A DNA stretch of 64,000 bases from Pelagomonas calceolata (taxonomy: Eukaryota; Sar; Pelagophyceae; Pelagomonadales; Pelagomonadaceae): NCBI GenBank assembly GCA_918797485.1, contig CAKKNE010000003.1, forward strand, positions 5,146,001 to 5,210,000, given 5' to 3'. Position 1 is the stretch's first letter, and each line of letters begins with the position of its first letter. The notes beneath the pieces were generated by a model. The model was not told the DNA's origin. It saw only the letters and a program-made list of their open reading frames with translations, and searched no databases. Position numbers and translations under genes: made by a program. Below, one piece after another: positions 9,172 through 18,301 of this stretch.

Positions 9172-12100
9172 CTACGGGGCCTCGTCGTCGTCGAGCTTCC
9201 CGAGGACCTTCAGGATGGGCTCCATCTCGGCCCGGAGGACGCCGGCCTCGGCGTCGCCGGCGACGGCGAGGAGCGTGGCGTACTCGTCGGTGGCCTCGAC
9301 GTGGCGTCTCCCCTTGGCGTACGCGCGCGCGAGCGCGAGCCTCGCGTGCTTTGTGAACCCGCCGAACGGCAGCGCGACGGCGCGCCGCAGCACATCGACG
9401 GCGACGGTGAGCCGGTCGACGGCGGCGAAGGCCACGCCGACGTCCGTCAGCAGGTTGCCGTCGGCGAGTCCCAGCTGCGTCGCGTGCTCGACGCACGCCG
9501 CCGCGCGGTCCACCCTCGCGTCGTCGCCGAGGTCGTACTGCTGCAGGTTCGCCAGCGCGAGGTAGCCCCAGCACGCCGCCGACGCCGGGTCGAGGACGTT
9601 GGCCTCCTCGAGCGCCGTCTCGGCGTCTTTGGGGTTGCCGTCGGCGAGGAGCGCGCGCGCCGCGCCGCGCCACGCGGCCGCGCGCGTCGCGTGCCGGTCG
9701 CACGCGGCGAGGGCGACGTCCCGCGCGTAGTCCGTCTTGCCCGTCGCGGCGCAGAGGTCCGCGACGCGCAGGAAGAGCCAGAGCGGCGGCGGGTCGGGGT
9801 GGGCCGGGTGCTGCAGGATCGCGAGCGCGCTCGCCAGCGCCGCGCCCTCGCGCTCCCCGTCGCCCCGCGCGGCGGCGGCGGCGCCGAGCGCGAGCCACGG
9901 CGCCGCCGCATCGGCGCCCGCGGCGCAGGCGCGCATCGCCGCGGCGGTCGCGCCCGGCGCGTCGCCGGCGTCGGTCGCGGCGCGCGCGTCGAGCGCCCAG
10001 CGGCGGGCGCACTCGTCCGCCGGCGTCCGCGCGGCAAAGAGGTCGCCGGCGCGCGTCGCGCACGCCGCCGCGCGCGCGTCGGCGGCCGCGTGCGCGCCCA
10101 GCGCCTTGCCGACGCAGCCCGGCAGGCCGTGGGCGTCGAGCCACTCCGCCAGGTCCAGGAGGAGCGCGGAGCGCCGCCTCGGCCCCTCCGCGTAGCCCGG
10201 CGGCGGCGCCCAGCCCGCCGTGGCGGGCGCGGCGTCGACGGCGCGTCGCGCCGCCGGCTCGAAGCGCGGGCCGGCCTCGGCGAGGACGAGCGCGCGCAGG
10301 AGCCGCGCGCGGAGGCCGACGGCGCCGCGCGCGGTGGCCGTCGCGCTCGCGAGGACGCCGGCGCTCGCCGCCGCGTCGCCGCGCTCGAGCAGCGCCGCGG
10401 CGTACAGGACCTGCGTCTCCGCGTCGCCGCTCTCGAGCTCGAGCGCGGCGCGGCACGCCGCCGCCGCGTCGGACGCCGTCGCGCCCGCGAGGCGCCTGCC
10501 GGCGCAGCGCGCCAGGGCAAACGCCTTGGCGCGCGCTGCCGCGTGCAGGACCGGCGTCAGCACCTTGGCGTCCCAGGCGCTCAGCACCTTGGCCTTGACG
10601 GCCGCGAAGGCTTCGTCGAGGAGCCGCGCGCACGCGGCCGCGTCGCCCTCGGCCTCGGCGTCGGCCGCTCGCGCCGCGAAGGTCCGGAGCGTCCGGTCCG
10701 CGTCGCGCGCCATGGTCTCGGCGAGGTCGGTCGACGGCGCGTCGGCGCCGTCGCCGTCCGGCGCGAACGGCGACGGCGTCGCCGGCGGCTCCTGCGCCGA
10801 CTCGGCGTCGCGGAAGCGGCGGTTGAGGACCGTCGTCGCGAGGCCAAGCAGGTCCTCGTAGGCCGCCGCCACGAACCGGTCGTAGGCGCCGACCTCGCGC
10901 CAGTCAGCGTTCTGGCCCGGCGCCGGCGGCGGCCTTGCGGCGCGCGCGCGCACGACGCGCTGGACGCACGGCTTGAGGCGCTCCTTGAAGGCGTGGTACG
11001 GCCCGGCCTCGGGGCCCGGCGCGCGCGGCGCGTCGGGGTCGACGCGGCCCGTGTTGAGCGCGTAGAGCCACGTCCGCTCGTCGGCGCCGTCGACCGACGC
11101 GCCGCCCGTCGGATCGCGCGCGACGACGATCCTGGCCATTTCCTCGGCGAGCTCCGCGACCACGTCGCCGACCGCGTCGCGGAATTCGTTGCGGACGTCG
11201 CGCGTCTTCGGCGCGCCCGCGACGGCGTGCGGTTCGAGCTGCGCCACGACGTCGCCGTACGGCGTCTCCGGCGGTGGCGCGGTTATTCCGCCCCGGAGCG
11301 GCGCCGACAGCGTCAAGGCGACCGCGAGCCGCGTTCCGGCGGCGTCGAGCCGCGAGGCGAGCGGCGGCGCCTCGGGCGCGGCGTCCGCGTCCGCCTCCTC
11401 GTCCGCGGCGGCGGCGTCGCCAAGGAACGCCGCGTCGTCGTCGTCGTCGTCGTCAGCAGCAGACGCGAGCTCCGCCTCAGCCGGCGCGGTCGCCGGCGCG
11501 AGGACCGGCTCGGGCGCCGGCGCGACGACGCGCGCCTCGACGACCGCCGTGACCCCCTCTGCGCCACCGTAGAATCCCGCCACGTCCAGCGTCGCCGTGG
11601 CGTCGACCGCGGGCTCCGCGGCCTCCGGCGCGGCGTCGTCCGCCGCGGGGCCGTCGTCGGCCGGCCCCGCTCCTGCGCCGCCGTCGGCGCCGGCGAGCGA
11701 CACGGCGAAGTCGAGGGTCGGCGCGTCGCCCGCCGCCGCCGCGAACGCCTCGCACGCGTCGCGCGGCAGGAACGCCGTCGCTTCGGCCCACGCCGCGCGG
11801 ACGCCGACCGGCGCGACGTCGGGCGGCTCTCCACCGGCGTCCTCGGGTTCGCCGGCGACCGCAGGGTCGTCGGCCGGAGCGGCCGGCGCCGCGTCGCGCG
11901 CGAGCGCCGCGGTCCCGAGGTCGACGGCCGGCGGCGCCGGCGCCCCGCCGGCGAGGCGCAGGGCGAAACGACACGCCGCGAGCGCGGCCTCTGACGCCGC
12001 GTCCAGCTCGCCGGCCGGCGCCCAGCCCGCCGGCGGGTTCGACAGGGACGCCCGGAGCGTCAGCACGCGAGACCCGTCGAGGTAGTCCGCGAGCTCGTCG

Positions 12101-12765
12101 TCGACGGCGAGCGCGACACCGAGCACCGGCCCGGCGGCGGCGTCGGCATCGCCCCCGCCGGCGGCGCTTGGGTCGGCGACGAGCGGCTTCTCGTACTCGA
12201 CGCGCGGCCTGCCGAGCGTGGCGGCGTCGACGACGTCGCGAACGCGCAACCGGCACGCGCCGAGGTCGACGACGGCGGCGCCCTCGCCCTCGCGCGTCTC
12301 CACGCGCACGTCGACGGTCGCTTCAAAGAGGGCGGTCGCCGTCGCCGCGTCCTGCGCCAACGGCGCGCTCGGCACGGCGAGGCCGGCGAAGTCCACCTCG
12401 TGCCGCCCGGGTGCCCAGGCCGCGGGGACCCAACGCGACGTCGCCGGGCCCAGGAACGGCGCGCCGTCGCCCTTTGCGCCGGAGACGCGCACGCGCGCCT
12501 CGAGCGGCGGCGGCGGCGGCGGCTCGGCGGCCTGCTCCGGCGCACCGCCGTCCTCGGGTTCCGGCGTCGGCTCCGGCTCGGGCGGCGCCCACCCGCACGG
12601 GACGACGACGCGGACCGGCACGACGCGGACCTCGCCGGGCGGCGGCGGCGCGGGCGGAGAGTCGGCCGGCGCCTCCCGCGGAACGGGCGCCGCCACCCCG
12701 CCGAAGCAGCGCCGGGCCGCGGCCGCCGTCGCCTCTTCGGACGCTTGGGGCTGCTCGTCGTCCAT
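9172..12765 (-). CDS. CFAP70: CFAP70-like axonemal TPR protein
   Basis: 1197 aa, a single exon from the ATG at 12765 (MDDEQPQASEE). The N-terminal half is acidic and Ala/Pro-rich with beta-type segments, as in CFAP70/TTC18. A central helical block (FRDAVGDVVAELAEEMARI, then YDRFVAAAYEDLLGLATTVL) matches the CFAP70 region before the repeats. The C-terminal third carries tetratricopeptide repeats, for example AETALEEANVLDPASAACWG and VAVDVLRRAVALPFGG. CFAP70 sits in the central apparatus or outer-dynein region of motile cilia. Its presence suggests a flagellate stage or retained flagellar genes. The opposite strand is also open for almost 3 kb, but that is an Arg-rich shadow of this gene. Confidence 0.75.
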   Translation of the reverse strand: MDDEQPQASEEATAAAARRCFGGVAAPVPREAPADSPPAPPPPGEVRVVPVRVVVPCGWAPPEPEPTPEPEDGGAPEQAAEPPPPPPLEARVRVSGAKGDGAPFLGPATSRWVPAAWAPGRHEVDFAGLAVPSAPLAQDAATATALFEATVDVRVETREGEGAAVVDLGACRLRVRDVVDAATLGRPRVEYEKPLVADPSAAGGGDADAAAGPVLGVALAVDDELADYLDGSRVLTLRASLSNPPAGWAPAGELDAASEAALAACRFALRLAGGAPAPPAVDLGTAALARDAAPAAPADDPAVAGEPEDAGGEPPDVAPVGVRAAWAEATAFLPRDACEAFAAAAGDAPTLDFAVSLAGADGGAGAGPADDGPAADDAAPEAAEPAVDATATLDVAGFYGGAEGVTAVVEARVVAPAPEPVLAPATAPAEAELASAADDDDDDDAAFLGDAAAADEEADADAAPEAPPLASRLDAAGTRLAVALTLSAPLRGGITAPPPETPYGDVVAQLEPHAVAGAPKTRDVRNEFRDAVGDVVAELAEEMARIVVARDPTGGASVDGADERTWLYALNTGRVDPDAPRAPGPEAGPYHAFKERLKPCVQRVVRARAARPPPAPGQNADWREVGAYDRFVAAAYEDLLGLATTVLNRRFRDAESAQEPPATPSPFAPDGDGADAPSTDLAETMARDADRTLRTFAARAADAEAEGDAAACARLLDEAFAAVKAKVLSAWDAKVLTPVLHAAARAKAFALARCAGRRLAGATASDAAAACRAALELESGDAETQVLYAAALLERGDAAASAGVLASATATARGAVGLRARLLRALVLAEAGPRFEPAARRAVDAAPATAGWAPPPGYAEGPRRRSALLLDLAEWLDAHGLPGCVGKALGAHAAADARAAACATRAGDLFAARTPADECARRWALDARAATDAGDAPGATAAAMRACAAGADAAAPWLALGAAAAARGDGEREGAALASALAILQHPAHPDPPPLWLFLRVADLCAATGKTDYARDVALAACDRHATRAAAWRGAARALLADGNPKDAETALEEANVLDPASAACWGYLALANLQQYDLGDDARVDRAAACVEHATQLGLADGNLLTDVGVAFAAVDRLTVAVDVLRRAVALPFGGFTKHARLALARAYAKGRRHVEATDEYATLLAVAGDAEAGVLRAEMEPILKVLGKLDDDEAP

Positions 12766-13033
12766 GGTGGTCTGGCCGCTTTTTGTGTATGTATCATGTA
12801 TCCACGAGAGGAGCTTGTACCCCCTACACGATTGAGGACTGCCACCCTCTATCGAGCACATCCTCTCAGTTTGACCTTAGGCCTGCGCCCCAAACATTTT
12901 ACGAGCTGATTGACCACGTGCTGTGACGCGCAATTCTAGCGTCATCTAGCCCTTAGTCTCTAGCGTCGCGCTGGACCTCGGCTTAGCTCCAGCCTATACC
13001 AACTGGTGGGGAACGTTGCGAACGAGGTTCGGC

Positions 13034-14215
13034 ATGGCCCGCCCGCCGCCGCCGAACCCCAAGGCCGCCCAGCGCGCGCTGCTCGACGAGCTCATGGGCG
13101 CCGAGCGCGACGTGGATCTGTCTGTGCGCGGACGCAAGAAGTTCTGGGAAGCGGACGTGTGCAAGTTTTACCTCGCGGGCCTGAGCCCGTACAAGGTGCT
13201 GCGCGGCGCGCGCGGCTACGCGGCGCAGGGCTACGACGTCTGGCTCCGCCACGCGTACGCGCACGGCCTCGGCGAGCGACCCGAACACATCGACCTGGAC
13301 GCGTACAAGCTCGACGGAGCGCTCAAGGCGCAGTACGACGCCCTGCCGGCCGCGGAGAAGGCCAAGTACGGCTACGACCGCATGCTGCGCGACTGCCTCG
13401 CGTCGCTCGTCAAGCAGTGCGACCGCCGCGCGGCGCAGACGGCGACGCGGCTCCGCGGCGACGGCGCCGCCGGCGCCGACGCGACCGCGTGCGCGGCCGC
13501 CCTCGCCAAGCTCGAGGACCTCGACGCCAAGATAAAAAATAAATCTGACGAGGCCGAACGGCTCGGCGAGGGCGGCGACGTCGAAGAGTCGATGCGCGCG
13601 CTCGGCGAGGCCGACGCGCTGCGAGCGCGAAGGGCCGAAGTGGAGAAGTCCGTCGCGACGCCGCCCTCGGGCCGCGACGTCGTCGTCTGCGCCGCGACGG
13701 GCGCCGTCATCGAGGCGGCCGCAGCGAACGACGCCGCGTGGATGGCGTCGCACTTCGAGAGCGCCGACTACCAGGGCTGGAAGCAGCTTCGGGAGAAACT
13801 CCGCGCGCTCGACGCGCAGCGCGACGGCGCCGGCCCGCCGCGCCACGCGCCCGGCTACGCGCCGGGCCGCGGCGGCGCCTCGGCCGAGCGCGACCGCCTC
13901 CGATTTGCGGCGCGCGCGGTCCAGCCGCCGCCGCGCCGGCGGCGGTCGCGGTCGCGGTCGCCCGCGCGGCGGCGGCCGCCGCCGCGCCGCGCGTCCGGCT
14001 ACGACCGCTGCCGCTCGCGCGATCGCCGCGGCGCGTACCGCCCGTCGCGGTCGCGGTCGCGCGAGCGTGATCGCCTCCGCGGCCGTGGTTACGACCGGCC
14101 GGCGCGCGACCGAGACCGCGATCGCGCCGCGCGACCGGCCTACCGGTACGCGGCGCCGCGCGAGCTCGAACCCGGCGAAGAGCCGTGCAACGAGTATACT
14201 AGACCCGTAGCCTAG
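13034..14215 (+). CDS. LUC7-like U1 snRNP splicing factor with degenerate zinc fingers
   Basis: 393 aa, single exon. The start at 13034 (MARPPPPNPKAAQ) aligns with the family start; an upstream in-frame ATG at 13016 exists. The N-terminal block ALLDELMGAERDVD, the coiled coil LGEGGDVEESMRALGEAD and the C-terminal block GWKQLREKLRALD follow LUC7 order. An Arg/Ser-rich tail (RRRSRSRSPARRR) follows. LUC7 proteins select 5' splice sites within U1 snRNP. Finger 1 keeps only the first Cys (VCKFYL). Finger 2 reads VCAATG and HFESADY where CxxC and HxxxxxH are expected. The family fit is good; the missing ligands are unusual. Confidence 0.8.
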   Translation: MARPPPPNPKAAQRALLDELMGAERDVDLSVRGRKKFWEADVCKFYLAGLSPYKVLRGARGYAAQGYDVWLRHAYAHGLGERPEHIDLDAYKLDGALKAQYDALPAAEKAKYGYDRMLRDCLASLVKQCDRRAAQTATRLRGDGAAGADATACAAALAKLEDLDAKIKNKSDEAERLGEGGDVEESMRALGEADALRARRAEVEKSVATPPSGRDVVVCAATGAVIEAAAANDAAWMASHFESADYQGWKQLREKLRALDAQRDGAGPPRHAPGYAPGRGGASAERDRLRFAARAVQPPPRRRRSRSRSPARRRPPPRRASGYDRCRSRDRRGAYRPSRSRSRERDRLRGRGYDRPARDRDRDRAARPAYRYAAPRELEPGEEPCNEYTRPVA

Positions 14216-14626
14216 TGCTATCCTCCCGTTGTTCTCGGAGCCCTCCAGGACTTCCTCCACGTCCGAGTCCGAGACTCCGAGTCCAAGTCGCGGTCACGGT
14301 CGGCTCCCGGACACCTGAAATTCGCCCTGCTTCCTCCTTAGGGGCGAAGAGTCTCAATTTTGATTCAGCCAGCTATTCAGCCAGGAAGGTGCCCGCCTGG
14401 CAGGGTCGAAAGCCTGAGTCTGACTTCCGACTCGGAGTCACAACGACCCCCCTCTTACTATCTTGGCCTAATTAACGCTAAACAGTATAGATAGAGACCG
14501 GGGCCGCGACGATTGTCTTTTGCCCTTTTTTAGGCAACGTCACGCGGCCCAGGTGCGCCTATTTAATTATATTATTATTGGGCAGCCCGCACGCTCCATA
14601 ATGTATTATAGTTACTCGAAATTTGA
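14216..14626. other. Intergenic, no supported gene
   Basis: About 410 bases between two plus-strand genes. It is GC-rich at first, then AT-rich (ATTTAATTATATTATTATTG). No gene or repeat recognised. Confidence 0.4.
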
Positions 14627-15067
14627 ATGCGCACAGCCGTTCTCACGCTGTGCGCGCTCATGCCTGCCGGCGGCCAGGAGATATTCGTCAGGCGATGGGA
14701 CAAGCCTGCGGCCCCACGCACTGACCGCCGGAAGGCACTTTGGAACGAGTTGGGTGATTTGAATTCGTCGCAGTTGCGTCGGCAGGCATATTTCGCGGAG
14801 GTCGCGCTTAACAAGTGCAAACAAGATCGTAAAAAAGCAAAGAACAACCTCGACAAGTGGGGCGAATTGGCCCTTGGATCTAACAGACGATCAGATTGCA
14901 AGAATGAAACCCAAAGACGTAGTATTCGTGCTCATCATTTGAAGGAGTTTACGGACTTTCCGAAAAAGGACGAGAAGGATCCAACGAAGGTATTTACGGA
15001 TATTCATTTCAAGAAGAAATCTGTTGCACATGAAGCCTATCACTTGTCACATGAATTTTGCCAGTGA
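14627..15067 (+). CDS. Small putative secreted Lys-rich protein, unknown
   Basis: 146 aa from an ATG at 14627. The start MRTAVLTLCALMPAGGQE could be a short signal peptide. The rest is charged (RRQAYFAEVALNKCKQDRKK, then FTDIHFKKKSVAHEAYHLSH), with no family I recognise. Base use is AT-richer than the GC-rich genes around it, like the sulfotransferase downstream. Repeat R1 lies between the two. It may be real or a fragment of a longer spliced gene. Confidence 0.4.
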   Translation: MRTAVLTLCALMPAGGQEIFVRRWDKPAAPRTDRRKALWNELGDLNSSQLRRQAYFAEVALNKCKQDRKKAKNNLDKWGELALGSNRRSDCKNETQRRSIRAHHLKEFTDFPKKDEKDPTKVFTDIHFKKKSVAHEAYHLSHEFCQ

Positions 15068-15131
15068 ATAGACTGAGTTGATACATTCTCCAGTAGAAAG
15101 GCATCTAATGGACGCTCGCGCCCAGGGGGAG

Positions 15132-15335
15132 TAGAGAGAGAAACCTACTAGCCCTTCCTACCTTAGATATGTATCTCCCACTCTCTAATATTTGAGTCTA
15201 TACAGCGAGTGTCTTTGACGCTACGGTGTAACAACAGTTCACTATAAAACACTCTCGTAGTCAGGTTGGCCCAGCCCTCGGCTGGTGAGCTAGGACCCTG
15301 CTACTTTACATAACGCTGCGACATACTCTTGCTAG
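15132..15335 (+). repeat. Dispersed repeat R1, copy 2
   Basis: About 204 bases, from TAGAGAGAGAAACCTACTAG to ACATACTCTTGCTAG. This is the most complete reference copy of R1. It ends about 90 bases before the sulfotransferase start, as copy 1 does before the DUF3431 gene. Confidence 0.75.
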
Positions 15336-15422
15336 GACGCTGGTAGGATTCAAGGTGGACGTCAAGCTGGCTAAAAGTTTTTGCCTCGCATCCTCGAGGC
15401 GGCAGCTGGCGAGATATCTCTG

Positions 15423-16331
15423 ATGCAGCAGCTGGTACGTGCATCATTCGTCCTGAATGTGATCCTGGGGCTAGATCCGCCACAAAGTAACGGTACCGGT
15501 TGCCAACGATTATGGAGCTGTGATCATGGTCCCATGAAGTCTTTGAAGTCTTATCCCGGACATTGTGGGTCGCGCGCGCCGGGGTTTCAATTGGGACGAA
15601 AAAATAGATGGCCCCGGCGTTGCATGATTGAATTTGTTGGGATGGTCGTCAATTGTGTTGACGGCATCGTTCCACCTGTTTCAGCTAATTGCACCAACCT
15701 CGCAGTTGCGGGTTCAGGTTCAGCTTCACTCTCAAAGTATCTGACCGCGGCCCACGCACCCAAATGCAGCAAAGACACAGGTAATTCTAGCTGTGTCCAT
15801 CACCATCACTCGGCGTTTGGAGCAACGGAAGCATTGACACATGGACCTTGCGTTCTCACTACACTGCGTGAGCCAGCAGGGCGGCTTGAATCCGGGTACC
15901 GATATATAGATATGAGGAAGTGGAAGAGAACACATAAACATACGAATAGCACAGTTTCTCGCGATGTGACCTATCTCAAATCCACCTACGACGCAAAACC
16001 CTTTGTAAACCCGTTGTATGGCTTTTTCGGTATACCCCAAACAGCATATTTGGCAGGCCTTACCAAGGGCCTTTGCCACAAGGGTCTGGTGCAACTTCAT
16101 ATTATTTGTACCGAATCTTTGACCAATGAGCTTTCGGATCTCAGCAAAGACCTAGATATTTCTCCAGATGTCCACTTTCCAGCGAACGGACGTTCTGAGG
16201 CTCAAAGTGAAGAATTGGCTAAGCGGTCCAGACTCGAGCCCAAATTGAGGAGCTGGGTAAATAACGAGCTCTATCCCCTTGACAGTTTACTTCATGATAC
16301 TTTCTGCAATGGTCGCGGTATATATAAATAA
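15423..16331 (+). CDS. Sulfotransferase (Sulfotransfer_2-like), type II membrane
   Basis: 302 aa from the ATG at 15423 (MQQLVRASFVLNVILGL, a likely signal anchor). The 5'-phosphosulfate loop reads LAVAGSGSASLSKYL. The 3'-phosphate motif reads LTTLREPAGRLESGYRYI. These are the two PAPS-binding elements of Golgi carbohydrate sulfotransferases, which transfer sulfate to glycans. Many Cys residues fit a lumenal domain. The reading frame is AT-richer than its neighbours. The stop codon lies exactly where the tetranucleotide tail of a LINE begins, so the C-terminus may have been altered by that insertion. The acceptor sugar is unknown. Confidence 0.75.
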   Translation: MQQLVRASFVLNVILGLDPPQSNGTGCQRLWSCDHGPMKSLKSYPGHCGSRAPGFQLGRKNRWPRRCMIEFVGMVVNCVDGIVPPVSANCTNLAVAGSGSASLSKYLTAAHAPKCSKDTGNSSCVHHHHSAFGATEALTHGPCVLTTLREPAGRLESGYRYIDMRKWKRTHKHTNSTVSRDVTYLKSTYDAKPFVNPLYGFFGIPQTAYLAGLTKGLCHKGLVQLHIICTESLTNELSDLSKDLDISPDVHFPANGRSEAQSEELAKRSRLEPKLRSWVNNELYPLDSLLHDTFCNGRGIYK

Positions 16332-17005
16332 AAAATAAATAAATAAATAAATTAAGGAAGACCTAAGAAAGGAACAAGCTCCTAGGAGCCTTCTCCCTGC
16401 TCGGTCAGGATGCCCAACCGGGGCCGCGAAATAGCAGTAAGGTATCTATACAACGGATTTTCGATCTCCCGGGGTAACTCGTCCCCCATGGCCAAGCGAC
16501 ATCGGCCCTCATCGGTCAATTGCCGTGCCGGGGGGCAAACCGAGTATAATCTCGCAAGAAATGCCTCCCGTTCTTCCTCAAAGGCCTCGCATTCAAACAA
16601 CGTGTGTTGGATCGTTTCCGATTCACGAGATTCGCAACAAGGGCATTGCGCGTTACGAACAAGCTGCGTTCGGCTGCTCGAACTCCGGAGGTCGTGGCAA
16701 CCCAATCGGAACTTCGTCTTCAATCTCCGCCCTTCCCGAAGAGACCCGGGGCACGTTCTGAGTAAATATTCCGGCAAGCCGAAACGTTCCTTCTCGACCC
16801 AATTGCTCATGTTGCGGAGAGTCGACATTTCCTTGAAGCCATCGGCGAGCTCGGAAACTCGGCGCGATGCGACGAATTCATTGACGAACTTTTTCGCGGC
16901 CGGTTTTTTCAGAGGCCCGGGCCAATTCGCTTCTAACGCCAGATTTTCAAGGAACAAAGCTCCGTTCTTCGACGATCCGCGACCTTTAGAATCATTCATC
17001 AGGCC
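16329..17005 (-). mobile_element. LINE (non-LTR retrotransposon) 3' end, 5'-truncated
   Basis: On the minus strand, 16382-16999 encodes about 205 aa of a LINE pol C-terminus. It includes a zinc-binding reverse-transcriptase tail (NAQCPCCESRES, then IQHTLFECEAFEEER, a CxxC-H-C pattern). The element ends in a TTTA tetranucleotide tail (16329-16358 on the plus strand), as LINEs often do. The reverse-transcriptase core and endonuclease are missing. A shorter relative lies at 8831-9025 and a possible trace at about 38091-38165. Confidence 0.8.
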
Positions 17006-17102
17006 GTCGTATACGCAGCGAACGAGGAAATATATGATAGAACCACAAATATATCATGAGTAACAAGCCACAGCTGCTACCATCTGCCCAGGTCCTAGGC
17101 AT

Positions 17103-18177
17103 CCGGCTGGGCCCCCCGGCCCGGCCGGGCGGGCCGAGACTCGACGAGGCCCTCTTAGCCGCCCGTCCACGGACGCGTCGCCGCCGCTGTCGAGCGCGCT
17201 CGAACCGTCGTGCGAGGACAAAGAGGAGAAGCGGACCAAGGGGCCGTGGACGCCAGAGGAAGACGTCACGTGCGGTGTCGGTCTCCTTCTCCCTTTGTTT
17301 GTCGGGGCGGGGAGCGCACCTTGCGATGCCCGTAGCAGCTTACGCATGCCCGTCGCGCGCGCGGGCTCTAGGGGGTTTCACGGCGCTCGTGAAGACTTGT
17401 TCCGAACTTCCCACGCCCAGGCCAAGGTCGTGGAACTGGTGCGTGCTCACGGTGCCCGCAAGTGGTCCACCATCGCCTCGCAACTGCCCGGGCGCATCTC
17501 AAAGCAGTGCCGAGAGCGGTGGCACAACCACCATCTCCAAGGAGCCGTGGACGCTGGATGAGGACAAGATCATCCTATCGTCGCACGCCAAGCTCGGGAA
17601 CCGGTGGGCGGAGATCGCGAAGCTATTGCCTGGACGCACGGACAATGCGATAAAGAACCACTGGAACTCCTCAATCAAGCGCAAGTACGAGCGCTTCCTC
17701 GAGGAGGCGATGCAGGAACTCGTCGCGCCACACAACGCGGCCCGAGACGCGGCCCTGGCGGCCAAGCAGGGTCTCGAGGCGGCAGGCGTGCCGATCGGTG
17801 AGCCTCACATGGAGATGCCACTGCCAGACGACGCATACCTTGTCATCTGCCAGTCGATGCGGGCGGCGGCGCACGAGGCACGCAAGGGCGACCCACTCAA
17901 GCCGCCGCAGCCCAAAATCGTGCGCCCCTTCGCGGCCGACCTCGACGACACGCCTCGGTTCCGCCTTGTTGGCGAAAATTTGGAGAAGGCGATCTACGCC
18001 GTCTGCCAGGCACCGAAGAAGAGGAGCTACACCAAGCGGGCCGCAGGTGGCGCGCCCGCCAAGCGTAGGCCGGTGCCTCCCAAGGCAGACCCCGCCGCGC
18101 GGCCGATGCGCGTGTCGATCGTCGGGGCGTCGACGCTGACTGCGGCCGATCGCGCGCCTCAGGTAATGGCAACCTAG
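17103..18177 (+). pseudogene. R2R3-Myb paralogue, broken copy
   Basis: Close relative of the minus-strand Myb gene at 18302-20589, arranged tail to tail with it. Exon 1 ends at KGPWTPEED (17264). A 156-nt GT-AG intron (17265-17420) follows at the same place as in the intact gene. Exon 2 continues [19 protein letters not shown]. After RERWHNH, 11 bases present in the intact gene (the LNP region, about 17526) are missing, which shifts the frame. The second Myb repeat ([18 protein letters not shown]) resumes in another frame and runs to 18177. I find no start codon in the first frame. The long C-terminal region is absent and the stop codon lies in a MITE end. Confidence 0.75.
18161..18177 (+). 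repeat. MITE terminus remnant
   Basis: GGTAATGGCAACCTAG equals the 3' terminus of the MITE family at 45863-46250 and 60875-61256, including the bases just after it (GTCCTA). Only the end is left. Confidence 0.55.
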
Positions 18178-18301
18178 GTCCTAGCCCGGGGCCCGCTCCG
18201 GAGCGACTCAGCCACCAGAGGTCGGTCCCCATCGCGGCGATTCTGCTCGCTGTGTAGCCGTGCGCACTCACTAAAAAGTCCAAGCAAAAAGGGAGGAGGC
18301 C

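Noticed and set aside
9040-11994. 984-aa open frame on the plus strand
   Set aside because: Arg/Gly-rich translation with no domain, exactly opposite the CFAP70-like gene. Long antisense frames are expected in such GC-rich coding DNA.
16410-17063. 217-aa plus-strand frame
   Set aside because: Opposite the LINE reverse-transcriptase tail, which has the diagnostic zinc-binding pattern on the minus strand.
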